A stretch of DNA of 64,000 nucleotides, taken from NCBI RefSeq assembly GCF_002848345.1, contig NZ_CP025429.1, forward strand, positions 558,001-622,000, read 5' to 3'. How positions within the stretch are numbered: the stretch's first letter is position 1; each line of letters opens with the position of its first letter. The position numbers and the translations under genes were made by a program. The notes below the pieces were generated by a model that was not told the origin of the DNA, did not search any database, and worked only from the letters and a program-made list of their open reading frames with translations. This DNA comes from Chromobacterium sp. ATCC 53434 (lineage in GTDB: Bacteria; Pseudomonadota; Gammaproteobacteria; Burkholderiales; Chromobacteriaceae). Of this stretch, positions 1 to 10,597 are shown one piece after another.

Positions 1-1
1 C

Positions 2-1084
2 GGCGAGGGCGTCAACACCGCGCAGCAGCGCACCCACCAGTGGTTGCAGAAACTGTTGGACATGCAGGAGGAGAGCGACGACGCCGTCGAGTTCCTCGAG
101 CACATCAAGATCGACCTGTTCCCGGACGAGGTCTATGTGTTCACGCCGAAGGGCAAGATCATGGTGATGCCGCAGGGCGCGACCCCGGTCGACTTCGCCT
201 ACGCGGTGCACACCGACATCGGCCATCGCTGCATCGCCGCCCGCGTCAACCACGCGCTGGTGCCGTTGCGCACCGTGCTGCGCAATGGCGACACGGTGGA
301 GATCATCACGTCGACCCAGGCCAAGCCCAATCCGTCGTGGCTGGCCTTCGTGCAGAGCGGCCGCGCCCGTTCCGGCATACGCAACTATCTGAAGAGCCTG
401 CAGCGCGAGGAGGCGGTGGCGCTGGGTGAGAAGCTGCTCAGGCAGGCGGTCGGCGCGCTGGCGTCGACGCCGCTGGCGGTCAGCGACGAATTGCGCGCCG
501 AGTACTTGTCCAGCTACGGCGAGAAGCTGTCCGGCTTCGACGACGTGCTGGCCGAGATCGGCACCGGCAAGCTGCTGCCCATCGTCGTCGCGCGGCGGAT
601 GCTGGAGCTGGCCGGCGAGCGGCTGGGCGAGGGCGTGCGCGTCGGTCCGATCACGATACGCGGCAACGAGACCGGCATGGTGCAGCTGTCCAGCTGCTGC
701 AATCCGCTGCCCGGCGACGACATACTCGGCGTCATCACAAAGGGCCAGGGCCTGGTGATACACCGCGTCGACTGTCCGAACGCCCGCCGCGCCGACCACG
801 ACAAGCTGCTGGAAGTGAACTGGGAGGCGCAGCGCGACCGGATGTTCGGCGTCACCGTCGGCGTGCTGTCGCGCAACGAGCGCGGCGCGCTGGCCGACAT
901 CGCCACCGCGATCTCGCAGGCCTCGGCCAATATCGAGAGCGCCGACACCCAGGACAGCAGCCGCGACGGCGACAGTCTGTTCAATATCCACTTCCGCCTG
1001 CAGGTGGAGGGCGTGGAACACCTGGAACGCGTGCTCGCCGCCGTCCGCCAGTTGGCGGTGGTGCAGCGCGTGGAGAGAAGATGA
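2..1084 (+). CDS. spoT: (p)ppGpp synthetase/hydrolase SpoT, C-terminal part
   Basis: This is the C-terminal 360 residues of a RelA/SpoT protein; the 5' end with the hydrolase and synthetase domains lies outside the window. The visible part starts in the linker. It has a TGS domain (motif FTPKGKIMVMPQGATPVDFA, about fragment residues 40-95), then the helical and zinc-finger-like region (SSCCNPLPGDDILG), and ends in an ACT domain (about residues 275-360). In the family these regions sense starvation signals and set the balance of ppGpp synthesis and breakdown. The stop overlaps the thiS start (ATGA). SpoT rather than RelA is inferred from the conserved C-terminal cysteines and the thiamine-gene neighbourhood. 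Confidence 0.9.
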   Translation, partial: GEGVNTAQQRTHQWLQKLLDMQEESDDAVEFLEHIKIDLFPDEVYVFTPKGKIMVMPQGATPVDFAYAVHTDIGHRCIAARVNHALVPLRTVLRNGDTVEIITSTQAKPNPSWLAFVQSGRARSGIRNYLKSLQREEAVALGEKLLRQAVGALASTPLAVSDELRAEYLSSYGEKLSGFDDVLAEIGTGKLLPIVVARRMLELAGERLGEGVRVGPITIRGNETGMVQLSSCCNPLPGDDILGVITKGQGLVIHRVDCPNARRADHDKLLEVNWEAQRDRMFGVTVGVLSRNERGALADIATAISQASANIESADTQDSSRDGDSLFNIHFRLQVEGVEHLERVLAAVRQLAVVQRVERR

Positions 1085-1290
1085 GCCAACTGAATCTGCG
1101 TATCAACGGCGAGGACAGAAGCTTCGCCGGCATCGTCACGTTCGCCGAGCTGGTCGAGGCCTTGCAGCTGGGCGGCAAGCGCATCGCGATCGAGCGCAAC
1201 GGCGAGATCGTGTCGCGCAGCCGCTACGCCGAGGCGAAGCTGGCCGACGGCGATCAACTGGAAATCGTGGTGGCCGTCGGCGGCGGTTAG
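1081..1290 (+). CDS. thiS: sulfur carrier protein ThiS
   Basis: A 69-residue ubiquitin-fold sulfur carrier for the thiazole half of thiamine. It ends in VGGG, giving the C-terminal Gly-Gly that the family needs for adenylation and thiocarboxylate formation. The ATG overlaps the spoT stop by ATGA, so translation is probably coupled. thiG follows 48 bp downstream, and ThiS-thiocarboxylate is the sulfur donor to ThiG. Length and ending are typical. No thiamine riboswitch is visible ahead of it, as expected for a gene embedded behind spoT. Confidence 0.93.
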   Translation: MSQLNLRINGEDRSFAGIVTFAELVEALQLGGKRIAIERNGEIVSRSRYAEAKLADGDQLEIVVAVGGG

Positions 1291-1338
1291 CGCGCCGCCC
1301 GGGTCACGCAGGGAACGGATCAAGCAAGGGGAGCGCAG

Positions 1339-2133
1339 GTGAACGATCAATTGGTGATAGCCGGCAGGGCGTACGACTCGCGACTGCTGGTGGGGACCGG
1401 GAAGTACCGGGATTTCGAGCAGACCGCGGCGGCGCTGGACGCCTCCGGCGCGCAAATCGTCACGGCGGCGATACGTCGGATCAATCTGGGTCAGAACGCT
1501 AAGGAACCGAATTTACTGGACTTTTTGCCGAAAGACCGGTATAAACTCCTCCCCAATACGGCGGGATGCTATTCCGCCGACGATGCGATCCGCACGCTGC
1601 GGCTCGCGCGGGAGCTTCTGGACGACCATCGTTTCGTGAAGCTGGAAGTGCTCGGAGACCCGAACAGCCTGTATCCCAATGTCAGGGAAACGCTGAAGGC
1701 CGCCGAGGTGCTGGTGGCCGAGGGCTTCGAAGTCCTGGTCTACACCTCGGACGATCCCATCGTCGCGCGCGAGCTGGAGCAGATAGGCTGCTGCGCGATC
1801 ATGCCGCTGGCCAGCCTGATAGGCTCCGGCATGGGCATCCTGAATCCGTGGAACCTGCAACTGATCATCGAGCAGTCCAATGTTCCGGTGATCGTCGACG
1901 CCGGCGTGGGCACGGCGTCCGACGCCGCCATCGCGATGGAGTTGGGTTGCGACGGTGTATTGATGAATACCGCGATCGCCGCCGCCCGTGAACCGGTGCG
2001 GATGGCGCACGCAATGAAACTGGCCGTGGAAGCTGGCCGCGCCGCCTATCTGGCCGGCCGGATGCCGAAGCGTTTTTATAGTGCAACGCCAAGTTCTCCT
2101 AGTGAGGGGGTGATTTCTTCCGTCAAGCCGTGA
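1339..2133 (+). CDS. thiG: thiazole synthase ThiG
   Basis: A 264-residue TIM-barrel enzyme that builds thiazole phosphate from deoxyxylulose phosphate, dehydroglycine and ThiS-thiocarboxylate. Family hallmarks are the N-terminal [10 protein letters not shown], the VTAAIRR strand, the lysine strand [10 protein letters not shown] (Schiff-base lysine), and the phosphate-binding loops [12 protein letters not shown] and [14 protein letters not shown]. It starts at GTG 1339, just after a GGGGAGCGCAG purine tract that fits a Shine-Dalgarno site. It follows thiS, so the two partners are co-transcribed. A GC hairpin near 2144-2158 follows the stop but has no T-tract behind it. Confidence 0.95.
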   Translation: MNDQLVIAGRAYDSRLLVGTGKYRDFEQTAAALDASGAQIVTAAIRRINLGQNAKEPNLLDFLPKDRYKLLPNTAGCYSADDAIRTLRLARELLDDHRFVKLEVLGDPNSLYPNVRETLKAAEVLVAEGFEVLVYTSDDPIVARELEQIGCCAIMPLASLIGSGMGILNPWNLQLIIEQSNVPVIVDAGVGTASDAAIAMELGCDGVLMNTAIAAAREPVRMAHAMKLAVEAGRAAYLAGRMPKRFYSATPSSPSEGVISSVKP

Positions 2134-2208
2134 CGTTTTTTCGGCCCTCTGAGAGGGCGCGCCGCAGGCGCGAAACGCCACAAGATGGCCTGACGAGGCT
2201 TTTAGACT

Positions 2209-2236
2209 TTTACAAATGCGTCAACATTGCTAAAAT
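2209..2236 (+). promoter_or_regulatory. sigma-70 promoter of the rpsU operon
   Basis: TTTACA (2209-2214) and TAAAAT (2231-2236) are separated by 16 bp, 62 bp before the rpsU start. This is the only good promoter match in the thiG-rpsU gap. Confidence 0.6.
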
Positions 2237-2297
2237 GCTGTTTTTACAGGCAGCGGCCCCGGTCGCGCCCTAAAGAAATCTAAGGACCCTTAAGTAA

Positions 2298-2510
2298 ATG
2301 CCGAATATTCGCGTTAAAGAGAACGAACCGTTTGAAGTTGCTCTGCGTCGCTTCAAGCGCGCTGTGGAAAAGACTGGTCTGCTGACCGAACTGCGCGCTC
2401 GCGAGTTCTACGAAAAGCCGACCACCGAGCGCAAGCGCAAGCACGCTGCCGCCGTGAAGCGCCACTACAAGCGCATCCGCAGCCAAATGCTGCCGCCGAA
2501 ACTCTACTAA
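2298..2510 (+). CDS. rpsU: 30S ribosomal protein S21
   Basis: A 70-residue, highly basic protein starting [21 protein letters not shown] and ending in the basic tail of bS21. It sits on the small subunit near the platform and anti-Shine-Dalgarno region. The start follows AAGGACCC. It is the first gene of the classic macromolecular-synthesis operon (rpsU-yqeY-dnaG-rpoD), which ties ribosome, primase and sigma factor production together. A terminator-like hairpin lies directly downstream, as in E. coli, so S21 can be made in excess over the distal genes. Confidence 0.97.
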   Translation: MPNIRVKENEPFEVALRRFKRAVEKTGLLTELRAREFYEKPTTERKRKHAAAVKRHYKRIRSQMLPPKLY

Positions 2511-2533
2511 GCGTTTCCCCGGCACCAAGCAGG

Positions 2534-2557
2534 ACCGCAGGCCATGCCTGCGGTTTT
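2534..2557 (+). terminator. partial terminator between rpsU and yqeY
   Basis: ACCGCAGGC pairs with GCCTGCGGT around a CAT loop and is followed by TTT. The short T-run suggests an attenuator rather than a full stop, leaving read-through into yqeY-dnaG. Confidence 0.65.
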
Positions 2558-2625
2558 GCCATTTGTACTTCCCGAATTCCTCCCCCGCTGCCGCCGGCAG
2601 TGCCCGTATCCCTAGAGAGCCCGAC

Positions 2626-3072
2626 ATGAGTCTCAAAGCCCGTATCACCGACGACATGAAGTCCGCCATGAAAGCCAGGGAGACCGGCCGTCTGGCCGCT
2701 ATCCGCCTGCTGCTGGCCGGCGTCAAGCAGAAGGAAGTGGACGAGCGCATCGAGCTGGACGACGCCGGCGTCACCGCCGTCATCGACAAGATGATCAAGC
2801 AGCGTCGCGACTCGATCGCCCAGTACCAGGCTGCGCAACGCCAGGATCTGGTCGACAAGGAGCAGGCCGAGATGGAAGTGCTGATCGGCTATATGCCGCA
2901 GCAGTTGTCCCAGGCCGAGATCGAGGCGCTGATCGTGAAGACGGTGGCCGATACCGGCGCCGCCGGCATGCAGGACATGGGCAAGGTGATGGGCGCGCTG
3001 CGGCCGCAGCTGGCCGGCCGCGCCGACATGGCGCAGGTTTCGGCGCTGATCAAGGCCAAGTTGGGCGCCTGA
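2626..3072 (+). CDS. yqeY: GatB/YqeY domain protein
   Basis: A 148-residue helical protein of the YqeY family, starting MSLKARITDDMKSAMKARE. It contains the family's conserved QRRDSIAQYQ and IGYMPQQLSQAEI stretches. The fold resembles the tRNA-binding tail of the GatB amidotransferase subunit, but its biochemical role is unsettled. In many betaproteobacteria it sits, as here, between rpsU and dnaG. The ATG at 2626 gives the family's usual N-terminus, although no strong ribosome-binding site precedes it. dnaG begins 16 bp after its stop. Confidence 0.9.
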   Translation: MSLKARITDDMKSAMKARETGRLAAIRLLLAGVKQKEVDERIELDDAGVTAVIDKMIKQRRDSIAQYQAAQRQDLVDKEQAEMEVLIGYMPQQLSQAEIEALIVKTVADTGAAGMQDMGKVMGALRPQLAGRADMAQVSALIKAKLGA

Positions 3073-3088
3073 CGCTGGGTAGCCGGAT

Positions 3089-4879
3089 TTGATCCCGCAG
3101 GATTTCATCGACCAGTTGTTGTCCCGCGTCGACATCATCGACGTGGTGGACCGCTACGTCCCGCTGAAACGGGGCGGCCAGAACTATATGGCCTGCTGCC
3201 CCTTTCACAAGGAAAAGTCGCCCTCATTTACGGTAAGTCCGAGCAAGCAGTTTTACCACTGCTTCGGCTGCGGCGCGCACGGCTCGGCCATCGGCTTCGT
3301 GATGGAGTACCAGGGCATCGGCTTCATCGATGCCGTCAAGATGCTGGCCGAAGGCATAGGCATGCAGGTGCCGAACGAGCGCAGCGCCAACCCGGAAGCC
3401 AGCCGCAAGGCGCGCGAGAAGCAAGTGTCGCTGGAGCAGCTGATGCAGCAGGCCAGCGATTTCTACCGTCGCGAGCTGAAGGGCGCGGCCAACGCCGTCG
3501 CCTACTGCAAGGGGCGGGGCCTGTCCGGCGAGGTCGCCGCGCGCTTCGGCCTCGGTTATTCGCCGGATGGCTGGCAGAATCTGGAGGCGGCGGTCGAGAA
3601 CTACCAGGACGACAAGCTGGTCGAGGCGGGTCTGGTGATCGTCGCCGAGGACAGCGGCCGTCGCTACGACCGCTTCCGCGATCGCCTGATGTTTCCGATC
3701 CGCAACCAGCGCGGCGCCATCGTCGGTTTCGGCGGGCGGGTGCTGGGCAAGGGCGAGCCGAAATATCTGAACTCGCCGGAAACGCCGTTGTTCGAGAAGG
3801 GCCGGGAATTGTACGGCCTGTACGAGGCAAGGCAGGCGATACGGGAGAAAAACCGCGTTCTGGTGGTCGAAGGCTATATGGACGTGGTGGCGCTGGCGCA
3901 GTACGGCGTCGGCTACGCGGTGGCCACGCTGGGCACCGCCACCACCGGCGAGCATGTGCGCAAGCTGCTGAAGCACACCGACCAGGTCTATTTCTGCTTC
4001 GACGGCGACGCCGCCGGCCAGAAGGCGGCCTGGCGGGCGCTGGAGAACAGCTTGCCGCAGTTGGTGGACGGCAAGGCGCTGAGTTTTCTGTTCCTGCCGA
4101 CCGAGCACGATCCGGACAGTTATGTGCGCGAATTCGGCTCTGATGCGTTTGAGGAGTTGTTGACCCGGGAAAGCCTGCCCTTGTCGACCTATTTCACCCG
4201 CGAGCTGTGCCGCGGCGTCAATCTCGCCACGCCCGAGGGCAAGGCCGACCTGATTCGTCAGGCGACGCCGCTATTGGCGCAGATCGCCGCTCCGGCGCTT
4301 GGCTACATGATGCGCAAGCGGCTGGCCGAAGTGGCCGGCATGGAAGTCGACGAGCTGGACATGCTGACCGGCGGCAAGCCGCAAAGGTCGGAGCGCAAGG
4401 GCGGCGGTCGCCGCGACTACAAGCTGCCGGCCGAGTCGCAGCGCCAGATCAACACCACGATGATCAAGAAGCTGATCAAGTGGCTGCTGATGAATCCGAG
4501 CTGGGCCGGCGATGTCGGCTTGCCGGACAGCCTGGCGCTGTCGGACGAGCTGGCCTGCTTCGCGATGCTGGCGGAACGGGCGCAGGAGCACGGCGAGTCG
4601 CCGAACACCGCTCAATTGATCGAGGGTTTGCGCGGCACGCCGTACGAGGGCCTGATCGACAGCGTGCTGCAGCAGGCGATGCAGGATCCGGACGAGTTCG
4701 CCGACCCCAGCGCCGACGACAGGCAGCTGTTCCAGGACGGCAACGCCAGACTGCTGAAAATGCTGCATGCGGCGCAGTTGGAGCGGCTAAAACTGAAGGA
4801 CCGGAGCGAAGGACTGACGTCCGAGGAGAAAGTGCTGATGGGTCGGTTGTTGCAGGAAATGTTCTCGCCGCCGAACTAG
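3089..4879 (+). CDS. dnaG: DNA primase DnaG
   Basis: A 596-residue primase that makes RNA primers at the replication fork. In order it has a CHC2 zinc ribbon (CPFHKEKSPSF with CFGCG, about residues 40-65), the RNA-polymerase core with TOPRIM motifs VVEGYMDVVA and FDGDAAGQKA (about 255-320), and a helicase-binding C-terminal region (about 440-596). Translation appears to begin at TTG 3089, since the family's N-terminus starts here (IPQDFIDQLL) and no in-frame ATG or GTG fits. A weak start fits the low primase level known for this operon. Confidence 0.95.
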   Translation: MIPQDFIDQLLSRVDIIDVVDRYVPLKRGGQNYMACCPFHKEKSPSFTVSPSKQFYHCFGCGAHGSAIGFVMEYQGIGFIDAVKMLAEGIGMQVPNERSANPEASRKAREKQVSLEQLMQQASDFYRRELKGAANAVAYCKGRGLSGEVAARFGLGYSPDGWQNLEAAVENYQDDKLVEAGLVIVAEDSGRRYDRFRDRLMFPIRNQRGAIVGFGGRVLGKGEPKYLNSPETPLFEKGRELYGLYEARQAIREKNRVLVVEGYMDVVALAQYGVGYAVATLGTATTGEHVRKLLKHTDQVYFCFDGDAAGQKAAWRALENSLPQLVDGKALSFLFLPTEHDPDSYVREFGSDAFEELLTRESLPLSTYFTRELCRGVNLATPEGKADLIRQATPLLAQIAAPALGYMMRKRLAEVAGMEVDELDMLTGGKPQRSERKGGGRRDYKLPAESQRQINTTMIKKLIKWLLMNPSWAGDVGLPDSLALSDELACFAMLAERAQEHGESPNTAQLIEGLRGTPYEGLIDSVLQQAMQDPDEFADPSADDRQLFQDGNARLLKMLHAAQLERLKLKDRSEGLTSEEKVLMGRLLQEMFSPPN

Positions 4880-4908
4880 CGGGTTCGGCGGAATAATCCA
4901 AGTAGTTG

Positions 4909-4917
4909 TGTTATAAT
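4909..4917 (+). promoter_or_regulatory. extended -10 promoter ahead of rpoD
   Basis: TGTTATAAT (4909-4917) is a perfect TATAAT with an upstream TG, 40 bp before the rpoD start. No good -35 hexamer is seen, as expected for an extended -10 promoter. It would allow rpoD transcription independent of rpsU. Confidence 0.6.
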
Positions 4918-4956
4918 CAACTGTTTTTTTCGGCTTTTTTTCAAGCAGGAAGCGAA

Positions 4957-6885
<1,929 letters not shown>

Positions 6886-6909
6886 GCACCACGATTGAAC
6901 GGCTGGGAA

Positions 6910-6951
6910 TCCCCAAGCGCCTTGAATAAAGGGCTTGGGGATTTTTGTTTT
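6910..6951 (+). terminator. rho-independent terminator of the rpoD operon
   Basis: TCCCCAAGC (6910-6918) pairs with GCTTGGGGA (6933-6941), followed by TTTTTGTTTTT. Confidence 0.85.
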
Positions 6952-6963
6952 TCTCGCTATAAT
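6935..6963 (+). promoter_or_regulatory. tRNA promoter embedded in the rpoD terminator
   Basis: TATAAT (6958-6963) lies 15 bp before the tRNA. TTGGGG (6935-6940), inside the terminator stem, is spaced 17 bp upstream and could serve as the -35. This is an inference from sequence only. Confidence 0.5.
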
Positions 6964-6977
6964 TGCCCACTCTTTCA

Positions 6978-7056
<79 letters not shown>

Positions 7057-7065
7057 AATAAAACA

Positions 7066-7101
7066 ACGACTTACAGCAACCGCTGTAAGTCGTTTTTCTT
7101 T
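7066..7101 (+). terminator. tRNA terminator
   Basis: ACGACTTACAG (7066-7076) and CTGTAAGTCGT (7083-7093) form a perfect 11-bp stem with a 6-base loop, followed by TTTTCTTT. Confidence 0.9.
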
Positions 7102-7342
7102 GTGCTTGTTGAGTTGTAGGGCTACTGTAGGGCACAGCAGGGGTTCTCGCTTCTACTTTGGGTCCTGATGACAGAGCCTGACTTGAGATGCGTCGATCTG
7201 ATGTATGGTGCGGATGGTAAAATCAGTACAAGGATGGCGGTGTGTACAGCCAGAGTGCGCATGCCCCGCTGTTCTTGTCGTTCCTAAAATACCACATGTC
7301 ACTGGTGAGGCGTCAGCCTTGCCTATCGAATGCTGATCAATA
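7102..7342. other. island left edge, no gene seen
   Basis: No convincing coding frame. It contains a direct repeat TGTAGGGC at 7115-7122 and 7126-7133 (11-bp period), whose inverted copy appears at the right edge of the island (14274-14281). These could be arm-type recombinase sites. The integrase that usually sits beside such a tRNA is absent. Confidence 0.4.
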
Positions 7343-8197
7343 ATGAAATTCATTTCCATTTTTCAACTTCTTGACGCTTTCAGTCGTCGTATCGATTTGC
7401 CAGGTAATTGGGATAGTTTGATTGCCATACCAGAAACCGATCCCAGCCTTTCATTTTTCAAAGGGGAGAGACTGCAAGCACTGGTATCTTTAAATTACAG
7501 TGTAGAGCGTAGCTTAGCATTGAATTTTTTTGTTAGGGCGTATAAGCAGTCTGTTGCCGCTCGTGGGCTGGATATGGTGTTGGTCAACCATGCAGAAATA
7601 TGCCCAGCATGGTACGACATAAAAGATACGGGGGCTCCAAAGAAAAATTCTGAAGCGGCATCTATTGTGGGGCCTATATTGGTGCACTTGGCAAATAGCT
7701 TCGATTATCTATTGGATTTTCATCGTCGCAATGGATTTGATCACAGAAATCCTAGCGCGCCTAAAGGTTACGCCCAGCCTGAGGATGCAAAACGGTTGGA
7801 TGAAATTGGATTCTTTTATGAAGATCTGCAGATATTTTTCAAGGCAATCGATATTGATGACCCTTTTGAAGAGCCTGTGGATGAGTCTGCCGTAATTTCG
7901 GATGCTTCTACCTGCCAGTCGCTAGGCAAGACAATTAATCGCCTGCCAGATCAGACTAGCCGGAAGCACCCGCTATACGAGCTTATTAATCAGGCAAAGG
8001 CCTCAGCTGCAGATCCACTTGACTATAAAGAAGTTTGGCTTAAGTTGATTGAAATAGCGCTTTCTGGTAAGCCGCCGTTGCCAATGATGTATTACGAAGA
8101 AGGTAAAGGCATAAAGTACATTGCTGGGGATGGAATGAAACACTATACAGAAGGTGCGCTGCGTCAGTATTTCTCACGATTGGCAAAAAAATGCTAA
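7343..8197 (+). CDS. hypothetical island protein, 284 aa
   Basis: I do not recognise this protein. It is 284 residues, soluble-looking, with no signal peptide or membrane segment. The middle is acidic (DIDDPFEEPVDE, about residues 171-182) and the C-terminal region is more conserved in appearance (DYKEVWLKLIEIAL, about 229-242). Codon use is clearly AT-richer than the neighbouring core genes, which supports horizontal origin. It is the first gene after the tRNA and points away from it. A purine-rich stretch before the ATG is weak (TCAATA). It does not look like an integrase or a methylase. Confidence 0.65.
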   Translation: MKFISIFQLLDAFSRRIDLPGNWDSLIAIPETDPSLSFFKGERLQALVSLNYSVERSLALNFFVRAYKQSVAARGLDMVLVNHAEICPAWYDIKDTGAPKKNSEAASIVGPILVHLANSFDYLLDFHRRNGFDHRNPSAPKGYAQPEDAKRLDEIGFFYEDLQIFFKAIDIDDPFEEPVDESAVISDASTCQSLGKTINRLPDQTSRKHPLYELINQAKASAADPLDYKEVWLKLIEIALSGKPPLPMMYYEEGKGIKYIAGDGMKHYTEGALRQYFSRLAKKC

Positions 8198-8292
8198 GCA
8201 GTACAATGTCTTGATTAACACGTTTTTTAGTTGTGAATCTTTTCTAATTTTGAACAAAAATGATTGGTGCTTTATATAGGCGCAGGTGATTG

Positions 8293-8324
8293 ATCAGTCT
8301 GCCAATCATGTATTGGCAGCTGAT
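8293..8324. repeat. strong hairpin/cruciform between convergent genes
   Basis: ATCAG-T-CTGCCAAT (8293-8306) pairs with ATTGGCAG-CTGAT (8312-8324) around a 5-base loop, giving a 13-bp stem with one bulge. It lies between the unknown gene (stop 8197) and acr3 (stop 8458). There is no T-run, so it is not a canonical terminator, but it may protect both 3' ends. Confidence 0.5.
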
Positions 8325-8457
8325 TGATTTGCTGCGTTGGCTTTTGAGAGAAGTATCTGGTGGGTGGGTTTTCTGATTATCGGAGTATCTTACTATAGTG
8401 GATTAATGCTGCGTTTTCTTGGATATTGCCATGGTTTATGAATCATCTTGGCAATGG

Positions 8458-9528
8458 TCAAACAGTGCGTTCGTACCATGGCTTGGTCGCATTGACGATG
8501 CGTACCACCAGCAGCATCACCGGCACCTCGATCAGCACGCCCACCACAGTGGCTAGCGCGGCGCCAGATTGGAAGCCGAACAGGCTGATCGCGGCCGCGA
8601 CGGCCAGCTCGAAGAAGTTGGAGGCGCCGATCAGCGCCGACGGGCAGGCGATGGCGTGTTTTTCCCCTACCTGGCGGTTGAGCCAATAGGCCAGCGCCGA
8701 GTTGAAGAACACCTGGATCAGGATGGGCACTGCCAGCAGCGCGATCACCAGCGGCTGCTGAAGGATGGCCTTGCCCTGGAAGGCGAACAGCAGCACCAGG
8801 GTTAGCAGCAACGCGGCAATCGACCACGGTTGTATCTGGTGCATGGCGGTATCGAACACCGCTTGGCCCTTGTCCAGCAGCGTCTTGCGGATGGCCTGCG
8901 CGATCAGCACCGGTACCACGATATACAGCCCCACCGAAGTCAGCAGCGTGGCCCACGGCACGGAGATGCTGGAAACACCCAGCAGCAGGCCGACCAGCGG
9001 CGCGAAGGCGAACACCATGATCAAGTCGTTCAGCGCGACCTGGGACAGCGTGAAATACGGGTCGCCGCCGGTCAGCCGGCTCCAGACGAACACCATGGCG
9101 GTGCACGGCGCGGCCGCCAGTAGGATCAGGCCCGCGATGTAACTGTCCAGCTGCGCTGCCGGCAACAGTGGCGCAAACCACACCCGGATGAACAGCCAAG
9201 CCAGAAAGGCCATTGAGAACGGCTTGACCAGCCAGTTGATGAACAGGGTGACGCCGATGCCCTTGATATTTGCCTTGACCTGATGCAGTGCGCCGAAATC
9301 GATTTTCAGCAGCATCGGGATGATCATCACCCAAATCAGCAGGCCGACCGGTAGGTTGACCTGGGCGATTTCCAAACCGCCGATCGCGTGGAACAGGCCG
9401 GGGAAGACCTGCCCCAAGCCGATGCCGGCCATAATGCAGAGGGCGACCCAGGCGGTCAGGTAGCGCTCGAATAGGCTCAGCGAGGCACCGGCGGCGCAGG
9501 GATGGGCGGCTTCAGATGGGGAGGACAT
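8458..9528 (-). CDS. acr3: Acr3-family arsenite efflux permease
   Basis: A 356-residue inner-membrane protein with about ten hydrophobic segments that exports arsenite. Family features include the GIGLGQVFPG first membrane segment, the ILLAAAPCTAMVFVWS segment with the conserved Cys, the ALNDLIMVFAFAP segment and the PSALIGASNFFELAVA segment. The ATG at 9528 has GGAG 8 bases upstream; a TTG at 9582 overlapping the arsC stop is possible but lacks such a site. It is the last gene of arsR-arsI-arsC-acr3 and removes the arsenite made by ArsC and released by ArsI. Confidence 0.93.
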   Translation of the reverse strand: MSSPSEAAHPCAAGASLSLFERYLTAWVALCIMAGIGLGQVFPGLFHAIGGLEIAQVNLPVGLLIWVMIIPMLLKIDFGALHQVKANIKGIGVTLFINWLVKPFSMAFLAWLFIRVWFAPLLPAAQLDSYIAGLILLAAAPCTAMVFVWSRLTGGDPYFTLSQVALNDLIMVFAFAPLVGLLLGVSSISVPWATLLTSVGLYIVVPVLIAQAIRKTLLDKGQAVFDTAMHQIQPWSIAALLLTLVLLFAFQGKAILQQPLVIALLAVPILIQVFFNSALAYWLNRQVGEKHAIACPSALIGASNFFELAVAAAISLFGFQSGAALATVVGVLIEVPVMLLVVRIVNATKPWYERTV

Positions 9529-9578
9529 GCCATTCTCCGTGGGGTGGGGCGATTCTGCGCGCTGCGGTGAGGGCAGTG

Positions 9579-10073
9579 TCAAGGGAGCAGCGTACCGATG
9601 CGATCCAACTCTACTTTGAGCAGGGGGCGGTCCTGGCGCAGCAGGTCCAGCGGTAGGGCCAGGAACGCCTCGATCCGAGCCCTCAAGATGCGATAGGCTG
9701 TCAGGAAGGCTGCGTCGATCTCCTGATCACTGCCCGCCGCATGGGCAGGATCCTCTACACCCCAGTGGCTGCGTAGCACCGGGCCTAGATACGCCGGGCA
9801 GGTTTCGCCGGCGGCGCTGGCGCACACCGTAATCACGATGTCCGGCGTAGCCGGCAGATGATCCCAAGACTTGCTGTGATAGCCGTCGGTGGCGATCCCT
9901 TCTCGCGCCAGCAGCGTCAGCGAGCGCGGGGGCACCTGCCCGGTTGGCTGGCTGCCGGCGCTCATTGCATGCCAGTCGGCCGGCGCCAGGTGATTGAATA
10001 CCGCTTCAGCCAAGATGGATCGACAGGAATTGCCGGTACACAGGAACAGCACATTGACCGTGGCTTGGTTCAT
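9579..10073 (-). CDS. arsC: arsenate reductase ArsC (low-MW phosphatase type)
   Basis: A 164-residue thioredoxin- or glutaredoxin-coupled arsenate reductase. The N-terminal P-loop LFLCTGNSCRS carries the nucleophilic Cys and Arg of the low-molecular-weight phosphatase fold. A second Cys pair (VCASAAGETCP) fits the relay cysteines, and SHWGVEDPAH resembles the family's late Asp-Pro motif. It reduces arsenate to arsenite, which Acr3 exports. The ATG at 10073 sits 19 bp after the arsI stop and is preceded by AAAGGAAAC, a good ribosome-binding site. Confidence 0.93.
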   Translation of the reverse strand: MNQATVNVLFLCTGNSCRSILAEAVFNHLAPADWHAMSAGSQPTGQVPPRSLTLLAREGIATDGYHSKSWDHLPATPDIVITVCASAAGETCPAYLGPVLRSHWGVEDPAHAAGSDQEIDAAFLTAYRILRARIEAFLALPLDLLRQDRPLLKVELDRIGTLLP

Positions 10074-10092
10074 GGCAGGTTTCCTTTGGCGC

Positions 10093-10575
10093 TCAGCAGC
10101 AGCCGCTGCCGGGCGCACAGGTGTTCTTGGGTGTGATCTTGACCGTGGAGGTCTTCGGCGCACAGCAAGCGCTGGCTGGTTCGCCGGGGGCAGATTCTCC
10201 GCCGTTGAAGGTCGGGATCGACGCCAGCGTCTGATAGCTCTCCCAGGCAAGGCCGGAAGGGTCGGTCACCCAGTGCTTGTTCGACTCGGCGTAGCAGCAG
10301 GCGGTGCCGGTCTGCGTCACCATGCTGATATCGGCGGCCTGCAGTTGGTGCTGCAGTTGTGCCAGCTCTTCCTCGCTGTCCACCTGAAAGCCCAGATGAT
10401 CGACGCCAGCGGCGGCGCCGCGGCTGGAGATCGCAAAGTTGAGGCGCGGATCCTCCAACATCCACTTGGCGTAATCGGTCTTCTGCACCGTGGGCTGCGC
10501 GTTAAACAGCGCCGAGTAGAAGCGGATGCTGTCTTCCAGGTTGGCTACCGCGACGTGTACGTGAAAGCGTTTCAT
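10093..10575 (-). CDS. arsI: ArsI/CadI-type dioxygenase, probable C-As lyase
   Basis: A 160-residue vicinal-oxygen-chelate protein. The metal-ligand positions of this fold are present: His5, His60 and Glu112. The vicinal Cys93-Cys94 (GTACCYAES) matches the organoarsenical-binding pair of ArsI. The C-terminal tail is Cys-rich (CCAPK, NTCAPGSGCC). ArsI cleaves the carbon-arsenic bond of trivalent organoarsenicals such as methylarsenite, yielding arsenite for Acr3. The closely related CadI annotation cannot be excluded by sequence alone, but the arsenic context favours ArsI. It lies 22 bp behind arsR in the operon. Confidence 0.85.
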   Translation of the reverse strand: MKRFHVHVAVANLEDSIRFYSALFNAQPTVQKTDYAKWMLEDPRLNFAISSRGAAAGVDHLGFQVDSEEELAQLQHQLQAADISMVTQTGTACCYAESNKHWVTDPSGLAWESYQTLASIPTFNGGESAPGEPASACCAPKTSTVKITPKNTCAPGSGCC

Positions 10576-10597
10576 GATCGAACTCCCGTGCGAATCG

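Noticed and set aside
2134..2208. GC hairpins after thiG as a terminator
   Set aside because: GCCCTCTGAGAGGGC is a good stem but lacks a T-run downstream on either strand.
7153..7359. Minus-strand 68-codon frame at the island edge
   Set aside because: No recognisable domain or ribosome-binding site; it runs into the start of the 7343 gene.
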